Source: SZUA-36 sp963774415
GTDB taxonomy: Bacteria; Pseudomonadota; Gammaproteobacteria; Xanthomonadales; SZUA-36
Direction of reading: 5' to 3'
DNA length: 64,000 nucleotides
NCBI GenBank assembly: GCA_963774415.1
Contig: CAVZEU010000008.1
Span: 62,001 to 126,000, forward strand
The translations under genes were made by a program, and so were the position numbers. The notes beneath the pieces are model-generated. The model saw nothing but the letters and a program-made list of their open reading frames with translations, made no database searches and had not been told where the DNA came from. Position 1 is the stretch's first letter. Each line of letters begins with the position of its first letter. This document shows, piece by piece, positions 56,519-64,000 of this stretch.

Positions 56519-57688
56519 CTACAGCGTATCGGCGCGCAGCCGGCGCGATGCGGCATCCACGCACAGGCGGCCGGGGAAGGCCGTGTCACCGGTGTAGCCC
56601 TGGGCGCGCATGTGATCGTGCAGGCGACCGATGCCATCGGCCCTGAGCGGGTAAAAATTCATCTGCCGTCCGCCGCTGACGACGGTGACGGCGACCGTGC
56701 CAAGGTCGTCCAGGCCGTGTTCGGTCACCGGCGCGTCTTCCTCGCCCGGCTTCCTGGCCGAGCGCTCCAGCAAAAAGCTCTCCGTCAGCACCGTGTCCCG
56801 CCGCGAACCGGGGTGTTGCTCGACGGTGACGCCGTGGGCCTCCAGCATCGTGACGTAGCGGCGGTACTCGCGCGTCCAGTCGGCATAGGAGTTCTGCAGC
56901 TCTGGCTCATCCGCCGGCGTGTTTTTGCCGGCGCCGGCGGCCGCCCACCAGTCGAAGGTCTCGAAGTAGCTGTGCACGACGCCGTCCTTGCAGGCGAATT
57001 CCAGGCCCCTGTCGGTGCTGACATTCAGCCCTCCCTGGCGCGGATTGACGGCCGCGTCCAGCAACTCCCACAGCGGCAGAAAACCGAACAGCTCCAACTG
57101 CAGGCGCAGAAGGGCATTGAGGTCGGCCAGAGTCATGAAGCGCGCGTGCGCGCTCTCGAGGCCAAACAGGGAATCCAGCCGGGCACGGGCATCCGCCCCG
57201 ATGTCGCCGCGTTCCAGGAACCGCTCTTCCATGGCCGCCGACAGGCCGTCCATCGCGTCTGCCGGGCCGCTGACGAGAAGCGGCAGGACGGACAACGCGC
57301 TTGGCGGCGCGTCCGTTTCGGGCTGCAGCGCCCGGTACGGCATGCGCCCCTGGCTGGCGCCGATGCTGAGCAGCCTGGGCGCGAATCCCTCGCCCGGGCT
57401 GGCGCTTGCCTGCAGGTCCTGCAATGCGGCAAAGACCGGCATGCCGGGCCGCAGTATCTGCGTTTGCTCGTAAAGGGCGGCGGCCATGCTCAGCGCGAAG
57501 CGGCCGACGCCGGGCAGGATGCGCGCCAGCTCCGCGGCGACCAGCGTCAGCGCCTGTTCCGCCGCAGAGCGCTCCAGCAGGAGCGGCCGATTGCCTCCGG
57601 CGGGCGCATTGCGGCCCCGCTCGCTTTCGATGGCGACCAGGATGTAGCGGTGCCCGATCGTCGTCACGGTGTCAAGCTCTCCTTTCAT
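56519..57688 (-). CDS. Unrecognised 389-residue soluble protein
   Basis: I do not recognise a family. No signal or membrane segment. The first half is helical and Ala/Leu-rich (LVAAELARILPGVGRFALSMAAALYEQ), the second has charged, aromatic parts (FETFDWWAAAGAGK, ADWTREYRRYVTMLEAHGV) and ends with RLCVDAASRRLRADTL. The ATG at 57688 is chosen because the region upstream is antisense to the ElaA-like gene. It lies 7 bp from the SET domain gene on the same strand, so the two may act together, with this protein a possible SET target or partner. Confidence 0.78.
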   Translation of the reverse strand: MKGELDTVTTIGHRYILVAIESERGRNAPAGGNRPLLLERSAAEQALTLVAAELARILPGVGRFALSMAAALYEQTQILRPGMPVFAALQDLQASASPGEGFAPRLLSIGASQGRMPYRALQPETDAPPSALSVLPLLVSGPADAMDGLSAAMEERFLERGDIGADARARLDSLFGLESAHARFMTLADLNALLRLQLELFGFLPLWELLDAAVNPRQGGLNVSTDRGLEFACKDGVVHSYFETFDWWAAAGAGKNTPADEPELQNSYADWTREYRRYVTMLEAHGVTVEQHPGSRRDTVLTESFLLERSARKPGEEDAPVTEHGLDDLGTVAVTVVSGGRQMNFYPLRADGIGRLHDHMRAQGYTGDTAFPGRLCVDAASRRLRADTL

Positions 57689-57746
57689 CGCGGCAGCGGC
57701 ACGGTGCGGACGTGCCAGGCCCTGCATTGTAAGTGATAATGCAAGT

Positions 57747-58205
57747 ATGAAACGATCGCGATACACGCCGGATTGGCGCTGGTTCAGCCTCAGCGGCATG
57801 ACCCCCGAGCTCCTGTACGGCGTGCTGGCCTTGCGGGAGGCGATCTTCGTGGTGGAGCAGGGCTGCGTATACCAGGAACTGGATGGCCTGGACCTCCTCG
57901 CACAGCATCTCGTCGGTATCGAGGGGAGCGAACCGGTGGCCTGTCTGCGGTTGCTGCCGCCCGGCAGTGACAGTGCGGCTGTCAGGATCGGGCGCGTTGC
58001 CGTGGCGGCCGCTTACCGCAGGCGTGGTTTGGCGCGCCAGATGATGCGGATGGCGATTGCCAGGGCGCGGCAGCAATACCCTGCCGCCGTCATCGGTCTT
58101 GCCGCACAGTCCTACCTGCGGAAGTTTTACCAGTCCCTCGGATTCAGCGTTTGCGGGGAGGAGTACCTCGAAGACGGCATCGCCCACCTGCCGATGCGCA
58201 GGTAG
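57747..58205 (+). CDS. GNAT family acetyltransferase, ElaA-like
   Basis: A 152-residue acetyl-CoA dependent N-acetyltransferase. The ElaA signature LREAIFVVEQGCVYQELDGLD is near residue 28, and the acetyl-CoA loop RIGRVAVAAAYRRRGLARQMM near residue 81 has the R/Q-x-x-G-x-A type motif. The start is divergent from the unrecognised 389-residue gene. The acceptor substrate is unknown. Confidence 0.9.
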   Translation: MKRSRYTPDWRWFSLSGMTPELLYGVLALREAIFVVEQGCVYQELDGLDLLAQHLVGIEGSEPVACLRLLPPGSDSAAVRIGRVAVAAAYRRRGLARQMMRMAIARARQQYPAAVIGLAAQSYLRKFYQSLGFSVCGEEYLEDGIAHLPMRR

Positions 58206-58237
58206 CGAAAACGCGCTTGCGTTGCCCCCTGACCACG

Positions 58238-58792
58238 TCAAAACAGCGAAAACGGCGACTTCGTTTTTTTGCCCGGTTTGCCGTCACGCAGACGGCGCAT
58301 GCGTGCGTGCAGCTGCTGGCGCCGCACTTCCAGCCAGTCGGCGCGTTGAGTGGGGGTCCGGCCGTGCGCCTGCTCGCCGTTGGCACGAAACTCGACGAAA
58401 TCCTGGTAGGCGCGGATTTCGTGTTCCAGCGCAGCGCAGACGATTTCGACCATGATGGCGTCGTCGAGGAACCCCATTATCGGCGTGCTGTCGGGGATCA
58501 GGTCCCCGGCATCGGAAAAATAGGCCAGTGCCGACAGTACGCGGTCAGAATCCTCCTCGGCCAGGTCCCAGTCGGCATCCGACAGCATGTCAAGCAGTGG
58601 CCCGATCCTTTCCATCGGCCGCCGGACGAAGTCCGGCGCGTCGGATTGCCTGACCTCCTCCAGCCTCTGCCTGGCTCCGGCGATGACCTCCTCGCGCGGC
58701 AGGCCGTCGGCCCGCTCGCAGGCTCGTTGCAAGATGTCCCGGAAACGTCCCAGGTCCGAATCGCTAAGATTGAGACTGAGCAACAGCGGCAT
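58238..58792 (-). CDS. YkvA/DUF1232-like protein
   Basis: A 184-residue protein. The core ALAYFSDAGDLIPDSTPIMGFLDDAIMVEIV near residue 91 matches the YkvA (DUF1232) pattern, whose members are small proteins of unknown function. The N-terminal part is helical and charged, the C terminus is basic (RMRRLRDGKPGKKTK). The gene follows a LEA-type lipoprotein gene after 2 bp and both lie downstream of the ABC importer genes on the same strand. Confidence 0.83.
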   Translation of the reverse strand: MPLLLSLNLSDSDLGRFRDILQRACERADGLPREEVIAGARQRLEEVRQSDAPDFVRRPMERIGPLLDMLSDADWDLAEEDSDRVLSALAYFSDAGDLIPDSTPIMGFLDDAIMVEIVCAALEHEIRAYQDFVEFRANGEQAHGRTPTQRADWLEVRRQQLHARMRRLRDGKPGKKTKSPFSLF

Positions 58793-58794
58793 TA

Positions 58795-59262
58795 TCAGCG
58801 GAAATACCCCGGCTTGCCGGGCATCGTGTATAGGTGGCCCTCGTTGCTGAATCTGAGGCTGCCGTCCTTCTTGGTGAAGACCTTGCCCTCCAGCGAGTAC
58901 GGCAGGCTCTTGAACTTGCCGGCCTCGAGTTCGTCCAGCAAGCGTTTACCGGCCGCCGCTTCCGCCGCACTGATCGTGCGCGCCTCGACACCGTTTGCGG
59001 CTATCGTCGTCGTATCGGTTCCCTGGTAGTCGATCAGGTCCTGGTCATCGACTTGCAGCCGGAATTCAATGGCTTCTACCTGCATCGGCTCGCCATTGAG
59101 GTTGCGGATGTTGAGTTGCAGGTTGACGCGTGCATCGGCGTGACTGAGTTCACTCATCCGCACCAACGGCGCCTGGCCGCGCACGATCGTGGTGGCGCAG
59201 GCGGCGCACAGGGTCAGGTACAGCAACACGAGCCCTGCTGCGAGGCAGTTCTTAAGGGTCAT
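58795..59262 (-). CDS. LEA type 2 (WHy-domain) lipoprotein
   Basis: A 155-residue lipoprotein with signal LVLLYLTLCAAC (lipobox Cys near residue 22) and a beta-sandwich of the LEA-14 / water-stress type (WHy): LNIRNLNGEPMQVEAIEFRLQVDDQDL near residue 50. Such proteins are thought to protect against desiccation or salt stress. It starts 12 bp after the ABC ATPase gene on the same strand. Confidence 0.85.
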   Translation of the reverse strand: MTLKNCLAAGLVLLYLTLCAACATTIVRGQAPLVRMSELSHADARVNLQLNIRNLNGEPMQVEAIEFRLQVDDQDLIDYQGTDTTTIAANGVEARTISAAEAAAGKRLLDELEAGKFKSLPYSLEGKVFTKKDGSLRFSNEGHLYTMPGKPGYFR

Positions 59263-59274
59263 AACAAACTCCGC

Positions 59275-60261
59275 TCACAAGCCATACAGGTGACATTTTA
59301 CGCAATAAAACGTGTCTTTGTGTTGTTTGCCGCCCGCAAGCCTGCATAACGGCGGCTCGGCCTGCGTGCATAGGGGCAGACGTTCGCGGCATTGCCCCGC
59401 GTAGACACAAGCGCCCGCCATGTTGCCAGCCTCCCGGTAGCGGCGCAGCCCGGACGGCTCCGCCTGCAGCGGCAAATCCACCCGCAAATCGGCCAATTCC
59501 AGCAAGGTCTTGCTGTATGGATGGGCGGGCCGGCTGAAAAACTCGTCCGCCGGCGCATGTTCGACCAGTTGGCCCTGGTACATGACGGCCACTTCGTCCG
59601 CGATCTGGCGGATAACCGCGAGGTCGTGTGAAATGAACAGCAGGGCGATCCCCAGCTCATCGTGCAGGCGCAGCAGCAGTTGCAAAATCTGCGCTTGCAC
59701 GGAAACGTCGAGTGACGCGACTGCCTCGTCGGCGATCAGCAGTTCCGGGTCGCTGATCAGTGCCCTGGCAATGGCAATTCGCTGTTTCTGGCCGCTCGAG
59801 AACTGCTGCGGGTAACGCGGCAGCACGTCGGTTTGGAGACCGACTTTCGCCAGCGTCGCGGCCATTTTTGCCGTGCGCTCCGCGGCGTTTGCCCGGGTGA
59901 AGTGTTTGAGCGGTTCCTGCAGCGTTTGCGCGATGGTGCGGCGCGGGCTCAGCGACGCGGCAGGGTCCTGGAAAACGATCTGCATGCGCCGCCTGACGGC
60001 CATCAGTTCGCGCGCCTGCATGCCGATGATGTCCCGGCCCTTGAACAGGATCTGGCCGCGGACCGTCGGCACCAGACGCATGATGGCCCGCGCGACACTG
60101 CTTTTCCCAGCGCCCGAGGCGCCGACCAGGCCCAGGGTCGTGCCGGCCCGGAGGGTGAAGCTGACGCGGTCGACCGCGACCGGCGAGTCGCGAAAGCTCA
60201 GCGACAGATCCCGCACCGCCAGTAGCGGCGGGCTGTCGGAGTACTCGTGCCGGATCGCCAT
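59275..60261 (-). CDS. Peptide ABC importer ATP-binding protein (DppF/OppF type)
   Basis: A 328-residue ATPase of a Dpp/Opp/Sap-type importer. Motifs: Walker A GASGAGKSS near residue 49, Q loop MQIVFQDPAASLSPR, signature FSSGQKQRIAIARALI near residue 155, Walker B LLIADEAVASLD near 175 with D and E, and a C-terminal oligopeptide-transporter tail with Cys residues (YAGQCRERLPLCTQ). The signature reads SSGQK rather than SGGQQ. The ATG at 60261 fits the family; an in-frame codon at 60357 is unlikely. It follows the DppD-type gene after 7 bp. Confidence 0.92.
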   Translation of the reverse strand: MAIRHEYSDSPPLLAVRDLSLSFRDSPVAVDRVSFTLRAGTTLGLVGASGAGKSSVARAIMRLVPTVRGQILFKGRDIIGMQARELMAVRRRMQIVFQDPAASLSPRRTIAQTLQEPLKHFTRANAAERTAKMAATLAKVGLQTDVLPRYPQQFSSGQKQRIAIARALISDPELLIADEAVASLDVSVQAQILQLLLRLHDELGIALLFISHDLAVIRQIADEVAVMYQGQLVEHAPADEFFSRPAHPYSKTLLELADLRVDLPLQAEPSGLRRYREAGNMAGACVYAGQCRERLPLCTQAEPPLCRLAGGKQHKDTFYCVKCHLYGL

Positions 60262-60268
60262 ACCCGCC

Positions 60269-61237
60269 CTACAATGGCCTGTAACAGGCGACGGCGCCCC
60301 CGTGGCGTATCTCCAGCGCCGGTGCCGCTTGCCGGCAGGCGGAGACGGCCCGGTCACACCTTGGCGCGAAATGACAGCCCCGTGGCAAAGCCGTCATCGC
60401 GGGCACCTGCCCGGCGATGGCAGTGACGACGGCTGGCCGCCGGTCACTGATTTGCGGCATGCATGCCAGTAAGCCCGCCGTGTAGGGGTGCTGCGGATTT
60501 GCAAACAGCGCAGCGCAGTCGTTCCGCTCGAGCACGCGCCCGCAGTACATGATCATCGCCTCCCGGCAGTTCTTTTTGATCACGGCCAGGTCATGGCTGA
60601 TCAGCAAAACGGCGGTGCCGTGGTCCGCCTGCAAGCGCCTGAGCTGCCGCAGTATCAGCGCCGTGGCGCCCGGGTCGAGCGCTGTCGTCGGCTCGTCGGC
60701 CAGCACCACCGCCGGCCGGCAGACCGTCGCCATTGCAATCAGGGCCAACTGCCGCATGCCGCCTGAAAGTTCATGTGGGTAGGCGGCCGCAAACGCTTCC
60801 GCGTCGGCGAAACCGACCTGCTCCAGCGCCCGCAGCGCGGTTTGCCAGGCCCGCTCTTTGCTCTCCTTGCGGTGGCGCCGAACCACCTGGGTGATTTGCT
60901 GCCCCAGCGTGAACACGGGGTCGAGCGCCGTGCCGGGCTGCTGGAAAACCATGGCGATTTCGCGGCCGAGCAGGTGGCGGCGTTGCTTGTCGTCGAGGCG
61001 GCCGATTTCCCGGCCGTTCAACTCGATGGCGTCCGCCGTCACCGTGAACGCGGGTGCCGGCAAAAGACCCATGACGGCGAGCGCGGTCATGGTCTTGCCG
61101 CAGCCTGACTCCCCTGCCAGCCCGGCAGCCTGGCCCGGGCCGATGCCGAAGCTGACGTTATCGACCAGGCAATGGCGTTCGCCATCGCCGTTGGCCCAGA
61201 CGCACAACCGCCTGACTTCGAGCGCTGGGGTATTCAT
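60269..61237 (-). CDS. Peptide ABC importer ATP-binding protein (DppD/OppD type)
   Basis: A 322-residue ATPase that pairs with the DppF-type protein. Motifs: Walker A GLAGESGCGKTMT near residue 37, Q loop IAMVFQQPGTALDP near 93, signature ELSGGMRQLALIAMA near 153, Walker B AVVLADEPTTALDP near 174, and a C-terminal Cys-rich tail (GCHFAPRCDRAVSAC) common in DppD/OppD, which can bind an iron-sulfur cluster. Its start overlaps the stop of the DppC-type permease gene (ATGA), so coupled. Confidence 0.93.
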   Translation of the reverse strand: MNTPALEVRRLCVWANGDGERHCLVDNVSFGIGPGQAAGLAGESGCGKTMTALAVMGLLPAPAFTVTADAIELNGREIGRLDDKQRRHLLGREIAMVFQQPGTALDPVFTLGQQITQVVRRHRKESKERAWQTALRALEQVGFADAEAFAAAYPHELSGGMRQLALIAMATVCRPAVVLADEPTTALDPGATALILRQLRRLQADHGTAVLLISHDLAVIKKNCREAMIMYCGRVLERNDCAALFANPQHPYTAGLLACMPQISDRRPAVVTAIAGQVPAMTALPRGCHFAPRCDRAVSACRQAAPALEIRHGGAVACYRPL

Positions 61238-62073
61238 CGGATCACCCGACCGGGCTCCAGCGCGTCCTGCAGCGCATCCGCCAGCAGGTTGAACCCCATC
61301 AGCAAAGTGAACAGGGAAATGCTGGCTGCCAGGAAATTTTCGAAATGGCCTGCCAGCACTTCCTGTGAGCTCTCCGCGAGCATCAGGCCCCAGCTGACAC
61401 CGTCCTTCACACCCAGGCCCAGAAAGCTCAGTATGACCTCCGTCTTGATCGCCGCGACGAAGGTGATCGTCGCCTGGATCAGCAGGATATGCAGGGTGTT
61501 GGGGATGACGTGACGGGAGACGATGGTAAAGCCGTTGAGACCCATTGCGCGGGCGGCTTCTACAAACTCACGGGACTTGATGCGCATGACTTCCCCGCGG
61601 ACGATGCGGGCCGTCGTGGTCCAGAAGGTCACGATCATGGCCAGGTGCATCGACCATGCGTGGCCCCTGAGGGCGAAGGCGACGGCCGCCGCAAACAGAT
61701 AGAACGGGATGGAGTCGAGCACGCCTGCGGCCCACAAAATCAGTTCATCGGGCCAGCCGCGGCTGAACCAGCCGGATACGGAGCCCAGCACAGCGCCGAG
61801 CAGGATGGAGAAGAACGTTACGACCAGACCGGTCTCGATGGCGCTGGCCGCCCCTTGCAGCGTGCGTGCCAGGATATCCTGGCCCAGCAGGTTGGTGCCG
61901 AACCAGTGTTCGGCGCTGCTGGTCTCCCAGCGCCCGCCAGTCACCTGGGACCAGTCTTGCCCCAGTAAACCGCTCCAGGCGCATACGGCGCCGATGCTGA
62001 ACAAAAGCACGATGCCAAGACCGGTCATGCCGTAACGGTCTGAGCGCAGGCGTTGCCAGGCCGCGGACGTCAC
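61234..62073 (-). CDS. Peptide ABC importer permease (DppC/OppC type)
   Basis: A 279-residue inner-membrane permease with about six helices. The LGQDILARTLQGAASAIETGLV stretch near residue 63 and the EAARAMGLNGFTIVSRHVIPN segment near residue 174 (the EAA loop contacting the ATPases) are hallmarks of the DppC group. The start overlaps the DppB-type stop (ATGA). Confidence 0.92.
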   Translation of the reverse strand: MTSAAWQRLRSDRYGMTGLGIVLLFSIGAVCAWSGLLGQDWSQVTGGRWETSSAEHWFGTNLLGQDILARTLQGAASAIETGLVVTFFSILLGAVLGSVSGWFSRGWPDELILWAAGVLDSIPFYLFAAAVAFALRGHAWSMHLAMIVTFWTTTARIVRGEVMRIKSREFVEAARAMGLNGFTIVSRHVIPNTLHILLIQATITFVAAIKTEVILSFLGLGVKDGVSWGLMLAESSQEVLAGHFENFLAASISLFTLLMGFNLLADALQDALEPGRVIR

Positions 62074-63014
62074 CGTTCGGCCAGCCTTGGGTCGACCCGC
62101 GTATACAGCAGGTCATTGAAGGACAACGCCAGCGCGAACAGCACACCGGTCAGCCCGACGACGGCTTTGAGGACGGGTTGATCGTCACTGGTGATGGCGG
62201 CGAAGGTAATCTGGCCGATGCCGGGTATTCCGAAATAGCTTTCGAGCAGCAGGCTGCCGGAGATGAGTACCAGCGGAATCGAAAACACGACCCGGGTCAG
62301 GATCGGAATGAGGCTGTTCTTGAGCACGTGCCTGAACATGATCTCCACGCCTGAGGCGCCGAAAGCCCGCAGCGTGCGCACGTGGTCGCGTTCGGCTTCG
62401 GTAACGACGATGGCGCGGTAATAGCGCGTGTTGTAGCCCAGCGTGACCAGCACCAGCGCCAGCGTGGGCACGGTGACATAATAGAGGTAGGACGCCAGGC
62501 CGTGCACCTTCCAGCCGCGCACCGGGAACAGATTGAGCCCGTAGGGTGTGCACAACAGCACCTGCAGGGCGATGATGATGATCAGGAATGAAATGCTCAT
62601 GCCGACGACCGACGCCGACATGATCAGCTTGTCCAGCCAGCGGCCCCGGTACCAGGCGGCGAGCATGGCGAGCGCCAGCCCCAGCAAATTGCCCAGCACG
62701 AACCCCGGCAGCACCAGCGCCAGCGACACCGGCGCGCTGCGCTCGAGCATGGCCGCGACCGGTTCGCCGCTGGAGTCCGAAAGTCCCAGGTCGAGTGTCA
62801 GCAGTTGACCGAGATAATCGGCGTAACGCGCCAGGAACGGCCGGTCGTAGCCCAGTGCGTGACGGACTTCGCTGATCTGCTGCGCGGTCGGGTTCTTGCC
62901 GACGAGTTCGAAGGTCCTGTCAGGCCCGAAATACACCATCAGCAAAAAGCTGACGAAGGTTACGCCGAGCAACAAGGCGACAGCGTGCAACAATCTGCGG
63001 ACCAGGTAGGGCAT
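62070..63014 (-). CDS. Peptide ABC importer permease (DppB/OppB type)
   Basis: A 314-residue inner-membrane permease. It has MPYLVRRLLHAVALLLGVTFVSFLL at the start, the LLTLDLGLSDSSGEPVAAML region near residue 75, and RTLRAFGASGVEIMFRHVLKN (EAA-like loop) near residue 205, all characteristic of the DppB group. The ATG at 63014 matches the family; the frame extends upstream but that part is antisense to the binding protein. It starts 5 bp after the end of the substrate-binding gene. Confidence 0.92.
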   Translation of the reverse strand: MPYLVRRLLHAVALLLGVTFVSFLLMVYFGPDRTFELVGKNPTAQQISEVRHALGYDRPFLARYADYLGQLLTLDLGLSDSSGEPVAAMLERSAPVSLALVLPGFVLGNLLGLALAMLAAWYRGRWLDKLIMSASVVGMSISFLIIIIALQVLLCTPYGLNLFPVRGWKVHGLASYLYYVTVPTLALVLVTLGYNTRYYRAIVVTEAERDHVRTLRAFGASGVEIMFRHVLKNSLIPILTRVVFSIPLVLISGSLLLESYFGIPGIGQITFAAITSDDQPVLKAVVGLTGVLFALALSFNDLLYTRVDPRLAER

Positions 63015-63019
63015 GTCTC

Positions 63020-64000
63020 TCAGGGGGTGCGCCCGTTGCCGTCGCCAATATCGACAAAACGCAGGAAATAGCCGCCGACGAAGGAACGGTCGGGTTGCAT
63101 AATGACGTCTTTGTCCCAGAGCAGAAGCAGGGTTCGGGAGAGCCCGCTGATGGTGGCGCAGTCCTGCATCACCAGCCGGTTCATGCGGCGGTACAGCCGT
63201 GTGCGCGCGGGCGATTCCCGCATCGAGGCGGCGCGGTCGAAGAGTCGGTTGTACTCCGGGTTGTCGTAGCTGGCGGAGTTGGATCCTGGCGCGGCGTTCG
63301 GGCCGTAATACAACTGCATGATATTTTCCGCGTCCGGGTAGTCCATGGTCCAACTGCTGTTGATCAGCGTGACCTTGCCCTGTGAGTAGGCCCGCTGGTA
63401 GTCGCCGTAAGTCGCAAAAATCATCGGCCGGATTTTTTCCGCGGGGTAGCCGATCTGTGCCATGAAGTTGCGAAATTGCTCGAAAATTTGACGCTCGGTG
63501 ACACTGTTGGGAAAACCGTAATCCAAGATCGGCAGGTTGTCCGCGGTCCAGTGGTTGTCACGCAGCAGCGCCCTGGCTGTGGTGAGGTCGCGCCGGATGT
63601 AGCTGTCGTCCTCGCCGGGGTCGAATTCCGGCACGGCGGGCGGGATGATACCCGGAAACACCCGGCCGAGTCCGTAGAAGAAGATTTCGTTTCTCTTTTT
63701 CCAGTCGAAGGCCTTGACCATCGCACAGCGTAAAGCGCGGTTGCGGCGATTGCGTACCGGGTCGTCGTTGTAGCCGATGCGGTCGTCGGCCATGTTGAAG
63801 TTGGTGTAGATCAGCCCCGCTTCCTGCGAGGCCTCGAAATGGTACAGGCCCCGGTATTGGGGGCTCAATTGCGGCGGGTTGCGCTGGCTGAGGACTTCGT
63901 CGAACTGGCTTACCGGCACCTTGATGAAATGCAACTCACCGGCGACGAAGGCGTTCCATCGCGCCGCGTCCTCGGTGATGAACTCGATTTCAAGGCGGTC
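63020..64000 (-). CDS. Peptide ABC importer substrate-binding protein (truncated at the window end)
   Basis: Family 5 solute-binding protein, partial: 326 residues to its stop codon, with the N-terminal part outside the window. The frame is open to base 64000 and no start is available inside, so the first visible residues (DRLEIEFITEDAARWNAF) are mid-protein. Family parts are IYTNFNMADDRIGYNDDPVRNRRNRALRCAM (the family PxxxxxVRxAl-like motif), AKAFDW and the late ASYDNPEYNRLFDRAA region. It is first in an operon with two permease and two ATPase genes. The substrate is probably a peptide but is not proven. Confidence 0.9.
   Translation of the reverse strand, partial: DRLEIEFITEDAARWNAFVAGELHFIKVPVSQFDEVLSQRNPPQLSPQYRGLYHFEASQEAGLIYTNFNMADDRIGYNDDPVRNRRNRALRCAMVKAFDWKKRNEIFFYGLGRVFPGIIPPAVPEFDPGEDDSYIRRDLTTARALLRDNHWTADNLPILDYGFPNSVTERQIFEQFRNFMAQIGYPAEKIRPMIFATYGDYQRAYSQGKVTLINSSWTMDYPDAENIMQLYYGPNAAPGSNSASYDNPEYNRLFDRAASMRESPARTRLYRRMNRLVMQDCATISGLSRTLLLLWDKDVIMQPDRSFVGGYFLRFVDIGDGNGRTP

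Overview
The window is a G+C-rich, densely packed stretch of a bacterial chromosome, most likely from a free-living, probably marine or salt-adapted gammaproteobacterium near the Chromatiales/Woeseiales/Xanthomonadales (inferred from gene content, not from a database search). Supporting signs are the rpsU-yqeY-dnaG-rpoD macromolecular-synthesis operon, a TrmB/TsaD/FolB/FolK/Cca housekeeping set, DgkA, an NhaD-type Na+/H+ antiporter, paired DUF1538 membrane proteins with a PII-like regulator, and a grxD fusion. No prophage, insertion sequence, CRISPR array or rRNA operon is visible. Most genes are ordinary core functions. The accessory interest lies in repeats, RNA elements and a few small operons.

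Layout. 1-11.5 kb: end of an NtrY-like sensor kinase, TSUP permease, Slt70-type lytic transglycosylase, NDUFA9-like reductase, Cca, MidA-like methyltransferase, pteridine reductase, a 110-bp tandem repeat block, then the coupled tsaD-folB-folK operon and a gamma-glutamyltransferase. 11.6-16.1 kb: rpsU-yqeY-dnaG-rpoD. 16.2-20 kb (minus strand): a TPP riboswitch followed by a TonB-dependent receptor, a PnuT-like permease and a small-molecule kinase, which reads as a complete thiamine uptake and phosphorylation unit. 20-23 kb: protoporphyrinogen oxidase, an exported acidic protein with a clear terminator, and a tRNA gene (anticodon CAT, probably Ile2) followed by 191-bp tandem repeats that each carry the last 16 nt of the tRNA. 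23.4-23.9 kb: 219-bp tandem repeats sharing a hairpin core with the 110-bp repeats at 7.6 kb.

23.9-35.8 kb: a rhodanese / helical-repeat protein / M14 carboxypeptidase operon, HAD phosphatase, MBL-fold hydrolase, hypoxanthine-DNA glycosylase, CBS protein, the DUF1538-DUF1538-PII cluster, TrmB and NhaD. 36-39.5 kb: metK-ahcY-metF, a complete SAM-cycle operon preceded by two perfect dyads. 39.5-40.2 kb: a gene-free region with 43-bp repeats, a long hairpin and 15 copies of a hexanucleotide. 40.2-53.2 kb: isoaspartyl peptidase, Nudix hydrolase, secreted beta-propeller-like protein, flap exonuclease, HNH nuclease, DegQ-like protease, M17 aminopeptidase, DUF3667 protein, MATE pump, PspA-like protein and SppA.

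53.2-59.3 kb: DgkA with a Kazal lipoprotein and a second lipoprotein, XthA, a three-domain glutaredoxin/A-type/rhodanese protein, a SET protein beside an unrecognised 389-residue protein, ElaA-like acetyltransferase, YkvA-like protein and a LEA-type lipoprotein. 59.3-64 kb: a five-gene Dpp/Opp-type ABC importer on the minus strand, with its binding protein running off the window end. ATGA or TGATG stop/start overlaps are common throughout and indicate many translationally coupled pairs.
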